From contig JARDYH010000002.1 of the NCBI GenBank assembly GCA_029215795.1, positions 65,263,001 to 65,327,000 on the forward strand: 64,000 bases of DNA, read 5' to 3'. This document shows positions 1-11,442 of the stretch, piece after piece. This DNA is from Anniella stebbinsi. Taxonomy: Eukaryota > Chordata > Lepidosauria > Squamata > Anniellidae. Under the pieces are notes generated by a model that worked only from the letters and a program-made list of their open reading frames with translations, was not told the DNA's origin and searched no databases. The first letter of the stretch is position 1. Every line of letters starts with the position of its first letter. Both the position numbers and the translations under genes were made by a program.

Positions 1-924
1 ATATGCATGGCAGTTCAAGTGAATCAAATTAGCAATGAAAAGGTCTGCTTCTCAGTGTCAAAACGATTGCGAAAATAGTTCATGTTGCCAATATATAAAG
101 CTGGAAGAGCCAAATTGGCTGCAACAGACATTTTATTAACTTTTGAGTTAACAACTAATTTTCAACATACTTTCAGCTGTTGTATAGGGTTCACATCAAA
201 CTGTACTCCAAAAAGCATTGAAATATCCAAAATGAAGTAGAGTTTGAAGCCACAGTAACCCTATTGATTGAGTTCCTTTAAATTGTGCCTGGGGGAAAGA
301 TTCATCAAGTACAAAAGCAATACGATAATTAAGATGTAAATATCAGTAACAAATGCCGTCTGCTACCATCTCTTATGGCAAAAGACTGCCAAAGTCATCA
401 CTTGGAATGACAAGTTTTGTTCATCATCCTTTCTGATAGCAATTGCAGTTGGTGAGTGCCAACAGAATGCCATACCGAGAGACAATGACTGTCTGGAACA
501 CTGAACAGGAGCATTCCTGTTAGGAGGTAGGGCGAACTCAATGTTTTTTATCCTTACAATATTTTGTGCATTAGTAATGGGAGGAGTCTGCTGATGTGAC
601 ACAGAATGGACACGTGTGAAATGGGTTATTTTAAAAATACGGAGGAAGAGGAAGAAATTGCTTGAAACTTGAGTCCAAATTGAAGGTTTTCATTCTGTAA
701 TGCTCCCAGCAGTAAGATTGGAAACACAGTTATACCTGCAGACATCCCCAGCTCCTGTAGTGTGCTAGCCCCCTTCACCGCTGCTTTCTACTCCTTTCAA
801 AATGTCTTTGGTAGTGGCAGGAAGGGCTCATTGCAGGAGCCACTTGGGTCTTGAACAAGTTCATTCTTACTATCCAGTACATTTGTATCCTGTCCTTCCC
901 CCAAGGTACTCGGGGGGGTGTACA
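1..924. other. AT-rich stretch, no gene recognised
   Basis: Only short, unconvincing open frames occur on either strand. No repeat family, splice-bounded frame or RNA gene could be recognised. Confidence 0.5.
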
Positions 925-1092
925 TGATTCTCTTCCCCCACACCCATTTTATCCTCCTGTAACCCTGTGAGGTAAGTTATGCTGAGATAGCAACTGGCCC
1001 AAGATCTGTCTCAAAGTCAGTTTGTGACTGAGTGAGGAGTTGAACACCGGATGTCCCAGTCCTTGCTTATTACTCTACTGCCTACACCGCAC
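925..1092 (-). repeat. Degraded tRNA-derived SINE, minus strand
   Basis: Reading the minus strand, the segment runs from a worn tRNA-like head to the core seen in the better copies at 29573 and 62629: a 'tgacttt'-like block, then 'cctcacagggtt'-like and 'ggataaaatgg'-like blocks. The tail is lost and substitutions are many, so this is an old copy. Confidence 0.55.
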
Positions 1093-3084
1093 TTGCTCAT
1101 ACCACCAATTGCAATGTCTGAGAGATGAAAAAATAGATCTGCTACAGAACAGTGGGGCTGGCCCTACCATGAGGGAGAGTGAAGCAGTTGCATCAGGCGG
1201 CAGATGCAGGGTGGTGTGGAGGGGGCAGAGTCAGCATCACCCTGGCCACTTCTCTCTTTTGGCCGTCAGAAAAGTGTGGTCCATGTGACTTATGCTGCAC
1301 CCCTAAGCTAGTCTGCTGCCCTCAGGTACTGCAGTGCATGCTGTTCCACCACCAGCACTGAATTTCAACTGGCAGTCTGGTCAGCATCTGTATGTGGAAT
1401 AGAGTGGAGGTGCCGTCTTGTCCTTTGTCTCAGGCAGCAAAATGGCTTGGACTGGCCCTGCAGAACAGCAATTTGTAGCAAGTGCTGCAACTAGTATCTC
1501 CCAAATGACCAGCCTGATTATCAACTTCAGGATGTGTTGGCACAACTGGAGCTACATGAAGGCTTGAGAAAGAATGCCTAGTGGTAGCCAGGATAGATGG
1601 GGCATAAATATGGAATCTTTCACATGTGTCTTTTTTAAAGCTTTCTAAGCAAAGATCCAGGTATGAGGGAGTTCATGTGATAGAAGAAGTGACCAATAGC
1701 ATGCCTCTATGGCTTGAAGTAAGCATGAGAAGCTGCAAGGTTTATGGAACACATTGCACAACACTAGAACAAACTCTTCCCAGGGAGTCTGGATGAATCT
1801 TCTTTGTCCTGGTTGCACAACACAAGAAGAAGCAGGCTGTTTGACAGCATACTTAAAGGATCAGGCAATTCATCTCAATATTGTTTCCAATCAATTTGAC
1901 AAAAATAAATGCAGTTTTTAAATTCAAAGTGAAATAAAGTAACAGGCATTTGTTTCCAAGAATAACATTCACGTTAAGACAACATTTTACATTGGGCTTC
2001 TTCCCAGTTCACAATGCAATCAGTAAAAAGACCCATCATTGCTTTATTTTGCTACACCATTTCTCACTGCTATTTCCAGACAACATTGGAAACATACACA
2101 GCTGAAAGGGCTGATTCATCGGTGAGTCATCAGTGAAATTAAGTGATTAGATAAAACATAATTAAAGAGGGGTTTTAAATTTAGACCTAAATTGGGATTG
2201 TCTCTCTGGTAAATGAACATTCAGAGCTGATCTCCGAATTTCATGTGCATCCCTTGATTCAGGTGAAGCTTTGGTGATGCCAATAAAGGATTTGTTTGTG
2301 TTATTTAACTGAAAGAAATCAACTGAATTGGACTACAATTGTTTAGTTAATCAGTAAATGATTAAGAAGAAATATAGTTAACTGAGGCTGCAATATTAGG
2401 CACAATAAGAAAGCAACACTGAACAAAAAAGGCCGTTCTCCTCGTAGCCACCTGCCTCACTTCCTTTGGGCACAATCCTATGCTTGCTGAGGCATCCTGA
2501 GAATTGTAGGACTTTTTCTCCCTAAATATGGATAGGATTGCACCCTTATAATCACACTGTAAAGGTGCAATCCTATGTATGTTTAAATAGTAAAAAACAA
2601 ATCTAGCAAATCTTTTAAACTATGTTCTTACAAAATCTCAAATAACTCAATGAATTCGGAACATGCTGTGCAGCTTTAGAAAACCATGTCAGTTGGAAAA
2701 CAAAAATGGAAAACTGGGGTGGGGTGGGGCAGAGTATCCTGGAGAAGGGCATGGCTGGCTGGTGGGAAACATGAACTGATGCAGCCCTGTTAAATGGTGA
2801 GTATGTATTAGGGATGTCAAAGGAATCCATCTGGGGCATGGAGCTCATCAGCCCCCTGGAGTTCAGCTCATCTCTCTGTGAGCTGGCCTGACTCTGTGGG
2901 GGGGACTAGGAGCACAGGCTACCATACCCCCTTTTTCCTTCCCCTTCCTACCTGCCAGCTGCCTTCACACACCTTGCTCTGAGGGTCCTTCATGAAAGCA
3001 AAGCATTGGCAAGGAGGTGACCTTGAAAATTACCTGTGCTGCAGCAGCACCAGCAATCTCCATGGCTACCTCCATGCCAATGCC
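1093..3084. other. No gene recognised; short repeat fragment
   Basis: Mostly AT-rich sequence without a convincing coding frame. Around 2465-2590 the motif CAATCCTATG and its complement appear several times in inverted order, a pattern also seen near 51450 and 55200, which suggests a worn palindromic interspersed repeat. Confidence 0.4.
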
Positions 3085-3384
3085 TAGGGTGACCATATGA
3101 AAAGGAGGATAGGGCTCCTGTATATTTAACAGTTGTATAGAAAAAGGAATTTCAGTAGGTATCATTTGTATACATGCAGCACCTGGTGAAATTCCCTTTT
3201 CATCACAACAGTTAAAGCTGACCAGATACAAAAGAGGGCAAGGCTCTTGCAGTTTTAACTGTTGTGACAAGAGGGAATTTCACCAGGTGCTGCATGCATA
3301 CAAATGACCCCTGCTGAAATTCTGCTTCCAATACAACTGTTAAAGCTACAAGAGCCCTGTCCTCCTTTTCACATGGTCACCCTA
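3085..3384. mobile_element. Foldback MITE, TAGGGTGACC family
   Basis: The segment opens with TAGGGTGACCATATG and closes with GGTCACCCTA, and its two halves are inverted copies of each other, so the whole element is one long imperfect palindrome of about 300 bp. The internal marker GCATGCAGCACCTGGTGAA occurs in both halves. Copies of the same family lie at 9078, 12743, 53379, 57285-58374 and 60945. The termini resemble hAT-type elements. No matching target duplication is visible here. Confidence 0.8.
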
Positions 3385-5016
3385 CCTCATATTCAGAAGG
3401 ATGCCTTTGAGTGAAGGATGGTGTAACCTCCCCTGTCCTCGCTCTGAGCAAGGCATTGGGTGGGCAGTGCTCCAGGAAACTGCCTGGGTGCTCTCTTGCT
3501 GCATATGGTACAGCTCCCCAGACAGGCCTTACTCCGAGTGAGGCATAGGGTGGTGGCAGTGGCAGCTACAGCTGCAGCTGCTCTGTAGCGATGCAATGGA
3601 GCTGCAGCCAGTGGGGCTCACTTGAGCAGCTGTTGCCGCTGCCATCTTAGGCCTCACTTTCAGAGGCATAGGGTAGCAGCAGCACTGAGACCCACAACCC
3701 TTCCAGAGACAGGTCATGCAGAATCCACCAACCTTCCAGATCTGCCACCTTAGGCAGAGAATCCACCCTACCTCATGGGAGGGCTGGCCCTGCCACCAAC
3801 GTCTGTGCTTTGAGCATAGACATCTGTAAAGGAACCCCTGCCTGTGAGCAGCTGCTCATACATAGGAGCACCACGTAATTGGGACACCTGTATAATCAGT
3901 GGCCCAACTGCATGGATCCCCTATGAATGAGCAGCTGCTCATGTCTGGCAGTTCCTCTTCAGATAGCTGGGCTTAACGCCTTTGAGCTCAGAGGAAGGGC
4001 TAGCCTGCTTCAAAAAGTCTACAAAACTAATGTGTGTATTCCACATTCCATTCCACACTTTACATTCCACATTTTCTTTACCCCAAATCCTAGGCCACTG
4101 CCTATTTGCCCCATGAATGCTACCAGAGTTCCTTTCTGCTATATTCTCTATTAAAATTGAATTCAAGGGTATTTTAACCCACACCCACTTTTTTATTTAA
4201 TGGGAGAGAACAGCCTTAGCGTCAAAACATAATAATAAAGAGCAAGCAGTTTGCAGGTGGAACAGTTTTAAGAAACTAGATTTTTTTTATTACTTACATA
4301 TCTATATATTACATTTATTTCAGCATTCATGTGTGACACATTTCCAGCATGCTTTCTGTTCCTTTTGCTTATTAAAATTCATGAATGAAAAAGTACCATT
4401 CAAAATGCACCTTTACTGTGCCTTTATTTAGCACATATATCCTCCTTACTGCACAGACCAGCTTTCTGCCTTTCAACTGTTTTAGAATATGAAGAAACTT
4501 TTAGTAAGAAGTAATGGCTGAGATTCCTATCATAAAAAAGCAATTTGGATTCTTAGAAGACAGTTTTTCTGTGTCAGTTGTACTCTTCCTTGTTCAAATC
4601 AGCATTTAGAAGGACGTGACTTGCCTAAGCACTTTAAAGATCCTCCTGACTAAAGCAAAAGCACTGTGATGGCAATAAATCTCAACCAGGCAGGAAAAAA
4701 AGAGGGGGGAAATGGACTTAAAATTAAACAAACTCAGCAATCTTATAGTTGGGATCATTCTTGGCTAGATGGTGGTGGGTGAGTAGGACTAAGTCTCCAC
4801 TGTGTGATTTGAGCAGAATATTTTTCTCAAAAGTGGGGCAAGAATTGTGTGGTGCATCAGTGTGTATTCACAGTGAAATTAAGGATGCCCATACACATTT
4901 AAATGGGTGCAGCTGTTGTGTCTTCCTTTCCTATGGAGCTCTGGGAATTGTATGGGATGGATCAGAATCACTAGCAGGGAAACCTCAGTGCCAAAATAAA
5001 TTCAAAGTAAGAAACA

Positions 5017-5017
<1 letters not shown>
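3385..5017. other. No gene recognised
   Basis: 3385-3830 is moderately GC-rich and contains degenerate direct repeats ('gaggcatagggt'-like, CTGCAGC). The remainder is AT-rich. No convincing coding frame or known repeat was found. Confidence 0.4.

Positions 5018-5063
<46 letters not shown>
5018..5063. repeat. (AT)n microsatellite
   Basis: An uninterrupted TA dinucleotide run of about 45 bp. It produces Ile-Tyr open frames on both strands that are not genes. Confidence 0.95.
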
Positions 5064-5067
<4 letters not shown>

Positions 5068-5726
5068 TACAGAAGCTCCATTATTTCAAGGGCATAGTAA
5101 AAATCTAGTAAGATCAGAGAATGGCCAGAACTCGGTGGTACAGAAAATTCCAGGTACAACCCCAGTCAACTATTGTTAAAGGATCTTAAGGCCATGTTCA
5201 TGTGTCCGCCCCATCCATTTCTAGAAAGGGAGATGTCTAATTTTACAACAAGGTGATTGCTCTGGTGAAGGGATCAGAATATTCCCTTGCTTTATCTCCC
5301 TACACTATAGCACTGTAAGCTTTCTGCCCCTGCCCCCCAGCCCAGTTCCAATACTAGAAGTGGACCAGACTGGGGAGAAAACTGCTCAAAGCAATGGAGC
5401 AAAGAAGGGTAAGACAGGGGACAAGGGAAGGTTTTGATCCTTTCATTCTCTTGTTCCTTTTATTGCAAAAAGTTAAACCCTACTCTTTGTATTATACATG
5501 ATGGGTCAGAAACAACTGTGGCTGCCCCCATTACATTTAGGCTTTCCAGTAGTAGGGTGTTGAAAAACTGAGAAGAAAATTATAATCTTTGTAAACTGGC
5601 CAGAGAGTTTTGGCTATTGGGCAGTACAGAAATGATGGCTTATGGTTGACTTATGATGGCTACACAACTCAAATAAGAGCAGCAAACATTGGCATCTTCT
5701 GACAAAGATTCCACACTGTAGAAATT
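5064..5726. other. No gene recognised
   Basis: AT-rich sequence. Near 5598-5640 there is a worn 'ggccagagagttttggctattgggcagtacagaaatg' type tail (shown in pieces elsewhere), similar to the LINE 3' tails at 21276 and 49295. Confidence 0.4.
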
Positions 5727-6211
5727 ACCCCGTTTCTGCATATAAATATGCATGCAATTTGAGGGATGTACTTGTGAATAGCACATTGAGAGCTCCTCTT
5801 CCCTTAGTGCCCTCTAATATCAGTGGTGGAAAGATTGTGGGAAATTACCCTTGTGGAGAGTGGGGAGGTGGGAGGATTAGGGCTAGGGCCCTGCAAGTCC
5901 CCCTTCCCCCTCCCCACTTACCTTGATCGCTGCTGGGAAGGCTTCAGTACTGGGAAAGAGGCTGAGATCTTGCGAGATTTCCTGAGATCAGGGCCTCTTT
6001 CCCAGTACTGAAGCCTTCCCAGGCCGAGGCAGCAGCGATCAAGGTGAGTGGGGAGGGGGGACTTCTGACCGGCCTTGTGGGATCCCTCAGGACCCACTAG
6101 GGTGAGTCGCGGGGGGGGGGGGCAAGGTGCCACTGATTCTAAGACGCACCCCATTTTTACAGATGTAAACATGGGAGAAAAAGTGTGTCTTAGAATCGAT
6201 GAAATACGGTA
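5727..6211. mobile_element. Candidate TIR element with internal palindrome
   Basis: The right end reads GAAATACGGTA and the left end reads TACCCCGTTTC, which are approximate inverted copies, so a 485-bp TIR element is plausible. Inside, 5930-6045 is a strong palindrome whose arms share AGGCTTCAGTACTGGGAAAG and its complement. The right arm finishes GATCAAGGTGAGT and the left arm starts with the complement, giving donor-like splice motifs pointing outward on both strands. A poly-G run lies at about 6107-6122. The boundaries are tentative and no target duplication was confirmed. Confidence 0.45.
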
Positions 6212-7547
6212 GCACACACACTTCCCCCCCTTCACTCACTCAGCCAAATATCACACACATGCAAATCCACCATTCTTCCTGTCACTCATTTCTCTCTCAC
6301 TACAGAAATACTCACCATAAAATACAGAGTTATAAAAGGAACACATAACCATAACCACAAGTTCATTATATATGGATGTATAATGTCACACAATCCTTTG
6401 CATGTTTAGACGGGGGGGGGGGGGGGAATTCCTACAACATCCCTCAGGCAGACATGTCCTACAATCCCCACCATATCCCAGCCAGCGCCACTTGCAGAAG
6501 GGAATCTATGGGGTGCAATAATCACCCCATTGGTTATTACCCTATGTAGGATTCAGGCCTATTGTCCGTATTCACCTCGTGTTACCCTTGACTCATTTCC
6601 CCCCACCTCTGTCTGTTCTTTTTCTCACTTACATAATGTATATTGAAATCCCCTAGGGGGCAAGAACTTGACTTTTTTTTTGCTTGTTTACTGAAGTGTA
6701 TCCATGTTAGTTTATTGCACCAAAACCAACCAAGAGTCTTATTGCACTTTAAAGCAAACCCAAAATATCGTAGCATATTCTTTTCTTGATTAAGTAGACC
6801 GTAGTCCATGAAAGCCAATGTCATAATAAATTTGTTAGAATTTAAGGTGCCACAAGATTCCTTGTACATTACTTAGTAAACTGCTATGCAAGAAAATCAC
6901 AGTCAAGAAGTACAAGAGCTTCATCAGATGGTGGGGGGGATCGCAGTTCCCTACCACCTGCACTCCTATCCCACGTTACTTCCTTTCTTCCCAGAAAAGA
7001 AAGACGAAGTAAATAAAGACCACGTGGCCCATTCAAGGGCCATTTTTATCATGCTGCTTTTCCTGCACACAGCAGGAAATGGCAGCACATTCCATTTTTT
7101 TTTAAAAAGTCAGATTAAAAGGCGTCCATTTTGTGACAGAAAAAAGGCAAGAAGGAGCAGGAGGCACATGGGAGGTGGATGGTGGCATCTAAAGGACGTA
7201 CGAAAAACCGTGAGTGAGTAGTAGTGAGAGTGCGATAAACATTCATCTGATGAACCCCTAAGTAAATAAATGAATAAATAAATAAATAACTTTAGCATAT
7301 GCACTTACACACCCATTATATTATATGCAAACATACCCTCTGTATAGCAAGTCCGGTGGGAAATGAAACCATTCAAGGACTATTTCTTTTCATTGGTGGT
7401 CAACACAGGCAATGGAACCAAAGTATCTTTTGCCTTTTGTTTTCTTTTGTTCTTTAGTTGCATTGCATGTTTCTCAGATACACTTGCAAAGCAGAAAGAA
7501 ATCTCAATTTAGATTTAAACTTCAAGGGATTACATAGCAGCAATTTG
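6212..7547. other. No gene recognised; repeat fragments
   Basis: Contains a poly-G tract near 6413-6426, an interspersed-repeat fragment at 6690-6870 and an (AATA)n tract at about 7262-7290. No convincing coding frame. Confidence 0.4.
6690..6870 (-). repeat. Interspersed repeat fragment, class unassigned
   Basis: On the minus strand it contains CTTGTGGCACCTTAAA followed by TAACAAATTTATTATGACAT. I have seen this arrangement in dispersed reptile repeats but cannot place it in a class from sequence alone. Confidence 0.35.
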
Positions 7548-7779
7548 ATTTAAATAGACTGACCAGACGCCCGGATTTGTCCGGACATGGCAGGGAAATG
7601 GGGTGCAAATCCACATCCGGGCGGAAAAACCGTTTTGGGGGGCCAAATCCGGAAATTTAGCCCCCCAAAATGGTGACCAGGTGGCCCTGGGGCGAGCCGG
7701 GCCAACTGGGGGGCGGCGGGGGCAAACCGGGGCGGCGGGGGGTCACGCGGCGGTGGCGCGAGGCTGGCGGCGCGAGGCA

Positions 7780-8653
7780 CCTACCGGCTGGGGCGTCCGT
7801 TTCCCTCCGGTGCTCGGAATCTACTGAGAAACAGGCTTCGCGGCCTGTCCCTCAGTAGCGCGCCGGGTGATGACATCATCAGTCGGCGCACTGCTGAGAG
7901 ACAGGCCAGGAAGCCTGTTTCTTAGTAGATTCCAAGCACGGAGGGAAACGGACACCCCCAGCAGCAGCAGGTAAGGAGCGTGGGGCGGGGGGGGGCGGGG
8001 GGGCGCGGGGGAGTGGGGGGCGGCGCGGGTGCTCGCGGCAGGTGGGGGGCGGCGCGGGTGCTCGCGGCGGGGCACTTACCTGCTGGGGCTTCCCTCGGGT
8101 GCTCGGAATCTACTGAGAAACAGGCTTCACGGCCTGTCCCTACTGAGGGATAGGCCGCGAAGCCTGTTTCTCAGTAGATTCCGAGCACCGGAGGGAAGCC
8201 CCAGCAGGTAAGTGCCCCGTGCACCCGCGCCTCCCGCCCGCCCGCCCGCCCCGCGCTCCTTACCTGCTGCTGCTGGTGCTGGGGCTTCCCTCCGTGCTCG
8301 GAATCTACTGAGAAACAGGCTTCACGGCCTGTCCCTACTGAGGGATAGGCCGCGAAGCCTGTTTCTCAGTAGATTCCGAGCACCGGAGGGAAGCCCCAGC
8401 AGGTAAGTGCCCCGTGCACCCGCGCCTCCCGCCCGCCCGCCCGCCCCGCGCTCCTTACCTGCTGCTGCTGGTGCTGGGGCTTCCCTCCGTGCTCGGAATC
8501 TACTGAGAAACAGGCTTCACGGCCTGTCCCTCAGTAGCGCGCCGGATGATGACGTCATCACTCGGCGCGTTACTGAGAGACAGGCCAGGAAGCCTGTTTC
8601 TCAGTAGATTCCGAGCACGGAGGGAAGCCCCAGCACCAGCAGCAGCAGGTAAG
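7780..8653. repeat. Four GC-rich palindromic modules
   Basis: Palindromes at about 7780-7975, 8075-8212, 8259-8407 and 8454-8653 share arms containing AATCTACTGAGAAACAGGC and its complement. The second and third are almost identical with a 195-bp period. The fourth is centred on GATGACGTCATC, a perfect CRE-type TGACGTCA at 8550-8557; the first has the decayed TGACATCA. The inner modules are bounded by CTTACCTGCTG on the left and CAGCAGGTAAG on the right. Spacers are runs of G or C with quadruplex potential (for example 7981-8060 and 8660-8730). Confidence 0.8.
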
Positions 8654-8654
8654 G

Positions 8655-9077
8655 AGCGCGGGGCGGGTGGGGGGTGGGGGGGCGGCACGGATGTGCAGGG
8701 CGGGTGGGGGGGGCGGGGCGGGCACGAGACACTTACCTGCTGGGGCTTCATGTGCCACGTCTCCCTCTACCTCCCATGTGCTGCATTTCCCCTACCGTGC
8801 CTGCCCTGACCGCCTCTCCTATCTCTCACCTACCTCCCCATTGAGATTGCACTGTTGCTGCTGCTGCTGCCCCCTCCCACAATGCTCTAAGGAAGGACTT
8901 CCAAGAGTCAGGCATTTTGGCCTGTCTGAGGCACACAGGCTGCTTTTTACAGCCAGTGGAGTTTTTTCATAGAGACTGCCCCCCTCGCTCACCTTCTGAG
9001 GATCTTTGAGGAAAGCCATAGGGCGGGTGACTGCTCTGGGGAGCCCCACTGGTTATTCTTCCCCTTTGGCATTTGCT
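8655..9077. other. GC-rich to mixed spacer, no gene recognised
   Basis: A G-rich tract grades into mixed sequence with a short (GCT)n run near 8853-8872. There is no convincing coding frame. It lies inside the composite element. Confidence 0.4.
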
Positions 9078-9398
9078 TAGGGTGACCATATGAAAAGGAG
9101 GACAGGGCTCCTGTAACTTTTAACAGTTGTGTAGAGAAGGGAATTTCAGCTGGTGTCATTTGTATGCATGCAGCACCTGGTGAAATTCCCTCTTCATCAC
9201 TGTAGTTAAAGCTGCAGGAGCCCTGCCCGCTTTTGTACCTGGTCACTCTAGTATAGCTCCTGCAGCTTTAACTACAGTGATGAAGAGGGAATTTCACCAG
9301 GTGCTGCATGCATACAAATGATACCAGCTGAAATTCCCTTCTCTACACAACTGTTAAAGATACAGGAGCCCTGTCCTCCTTTTCATATGGTCACCCTA
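9078..9398. mobile_element. Foldback MITE, TAGGGTGACC family
   Basis: About 320 bp, opening TAGGGTGACCATATG and closing CATATGGTCACCCTA. The two halves are inverted copies with GCATGCAGCACCTGGTGAA in each. It sits inside the composite element 7555-11434, so it is either a later insertion or a constituent. Its flanks do not show a clean 8-bp duplication. Confidence 0.8.
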
Positions 9399-9751
9399 GT
9401 GTTTGAAGCTTTCAACTTTATAACCATATGGTCCAAACTTTTAGAAAAAGGAAGGGAACAGTGTATGTGTGTAGGTGGGGAGGGGGAAAGATTAAAAGGA
9501 ATGTATAGCTACCTATCCCAAGGAGAGATCACAAGGAGAGATCTGAAGACCAGGTTATGATGGATCCAGATGAAGGTTGAAAGAGATCTCTCCTAGAATC
9601 CAGGGTATAGAACTCAGCAAAGTCCAGGTAGGGAAAATTAAGCCACGTAGAGAGTGTAGAAAATATTTAAAAATGAAAAGATCAAAATCAAATAGAGGGT
9701 GAAAACAACACCAAGCTGCTCACACCCTAAGAAAACAACACCCTAAGATCA

Positions 9752-10070
9752 GTGGCCTTTTCAATGGTGACACCCCGTCTGTGGAATGCCCTCCCCAGAG
9801 AAGCTTGCTTGGTACCTATGTTGTGGTGTTTTCATCACCCAATTATTTTAATAAGTATTTTAGTGCTCTTCGCCCTATGCACCTTTATTTTCTGCTGGTT
9901 TTACTGTGCTGTTGTGTTTTTACTGTTTATGGCTGACTTCATTTTGGTTTTATTATGTGCTGTTTTTAATTATTGTTTTATTGTTTGTATGTTATTTTTT
10001 AATTATTGTACACCACACAGAGAAGTTGGGTTATTGGGTGTAATAAATAGAAAGCATAATGAATACATAA
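9752..10070 (+). mobile_element. LINE 3'-end fragment
   Basis: The text runs from a CTGTGGAATGCCCTCCCC block through a T-rich stretch to 'caccacacagagaagttgggttattgggtg'-type sequence and an ATAAATAGAA tail. The same layout is found at 21276-21545 and 49295-49683, where it ends in AATAAATAAATA. It is probably a CR1/L2-type 3' untranslated tail and is non-coding here. Confidence 0.6.
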
Positions 10071-11434
10071 ACAAGGAACACAATTAAAGTCCTATTGATT
10101 ACAATGAGAAATGCCCTATCCTGTGTCCAGCTTGTGATATCATTTTAAGGTTTTCTTTTATTGTCGTATGCTTGGAGAGAGAGAGAAAGCATGCACAGAC
10201 TGCTATCACTGTGCTTTAATTTCATGTATTGACAATGACAATGACATATCAACGTCCTCAGCTCCTTCCTGGAGACAGAGGCCAGCTCATGGACCAGCAG
10301 CTAATTACCTCAGAAGCTGTGGTTAGAGTTGTATTTTCATTGGAGTTCTACTGTTGAAAATTCTGACCAGCAAAATATCTCAATCTATGCCAATATGAGC
10401 GAGATTTCCTAAAACTTTTGCTGGGTCTCTCTTTTCCTCTTCCTTTTCTGCAACATTTTTGTTGTTAGGTATTGCTATGTCAATGAGGTAGTTGTGTTTT
10501 CCTTTTATATTTATGACTGTTCTTGTCCCAGAATTGTTCTGTCCCAGCATAGCATGGCTTAGCTTGAGTTTGAGTGTGTCTGGATCTCCTAGGCTCTGAA
10601 AGCATCTTTTTGGAGAGCACCTGCTGGTTGCATGTTCTCTGCACACTGAGGCAATGTAAATTCAGTATATACTTGGATAAAAGGAAGGAAAGATCCTTAT
10701 CTAGCGTTGTAATAATGGGCATCTGTTCTGGCCTATCTTTGAATTGTACTGACCATGGTCTTGTTCACATGGCTAATGAATCAGAGATATAATCACACAT
10801 TGTTAGATTAGTTTCTCACTGATCAACCAGAAGTTGAAACAAGCTAAGAGGCGAGAAGTGACTACAACAAGCCTTTAGTCCATTTTGTTCCATGGCTAAT
10901 GTTTGCAGGGTAATCATATTTTATACTCTTCCTGCATGCTAGGTTGCTAGTTTGTTGTACTAGATTTCTCTGCACTTGTCCACTGCTTCATTTGTTCAAT
11001 GGTAACAGTATGCTGAATCTGTGAGTATGGATATGAGAAAAATAATGGGGAAAGAGTGTTAAACGTTAGGAAAGTTTAGACTATTGTAATCCAGTGAAAG
11101 ATTTGCAGTCAGAAAAGATATTTGAGGGAAGGGGAGACTCTGTCACACAGAGTATAGTAAAAGCTTCAAAGAACAGCAAAAGCTACAAAAGTAGAAGTGA
11201 GTGAAATTAATTTCAGATACATTCAATGTCTCACTTGTTCTTTATTTCAGTGATTTTAACATTAAGATGTTGTGTAGAACAAGTTTGTCTTAATTGTATG
11301 CTGTGAAATCAGACATGTGACCAAGGCCATGTTTGGGTGGGCACGCCCCCTTGGGGATGGACATGTTGGTGGGCACGCCCCCTTGGGGCGGCCATATTGT
11401 CCTCCTTTTTGGTTTCCAAAATATGGTCACCCTA
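10071..11434 (-). repeat. Conserved AT-rich end of composite family, copy 2
   Basis: About 10400-11434, read on the minus strand, matches 54237-55620 block by block. The termini, the CACATGTCTGATTTCACAGC block and the 'ttttctgactgcaaatc' block agree. Short open frames in both copies share LDKRxERSLSS and VIMGICSGLSL, but each copy has different stops and flanking residues, so a protein is not supported. 10071-10380 is not shared. Confidence 0.65.
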
Positions 11435-11442
11435 ATTTAAAG

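Larger units (their letters stand above)
7555..11434 (-). mobile_element. Large non-autonomous hAT-like composite, copy 2
   Basis: The left end TAGACTGACCAGAC and the right end ATATGGTCACCCTA are inverted relatives. The direct repeat ATTTAAA abuts both ends (7548-7554 and 11435-11441; ATTTAAAT against ATTTAAAG as 8-mers), fitting a hAT target duplication of form nTnnnnAn. Read on the minus strand, the first kilobase from 11434 downward matches 54237-55620 closely, including the subterminal 'aagggggcgtgcccacc' units (two here, four there). The other end (7555-8655) matches the GC-rich palindromic end at 58618-59508. The middle holds a foldback MITE (9078-9398) and a LINE 3' tail (9752-10070) not shared with the other copy. 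No intact transposase is present, so mobility would need a transposase supplied in trans. Confidence 0.7.

Noticed and set aside
4749..5159. Frames with Ile-Tyr runs
   Set aside because: Produced by the (AT)n microsatellite.
10380..10792. Possible captured protein fragment shared with 54973-55558 (VIMGICSGLSL)
   Set aside because: Both copies share nucleotide homology throughout, including non-coding parts, and the frames have different stops; no family recognised.
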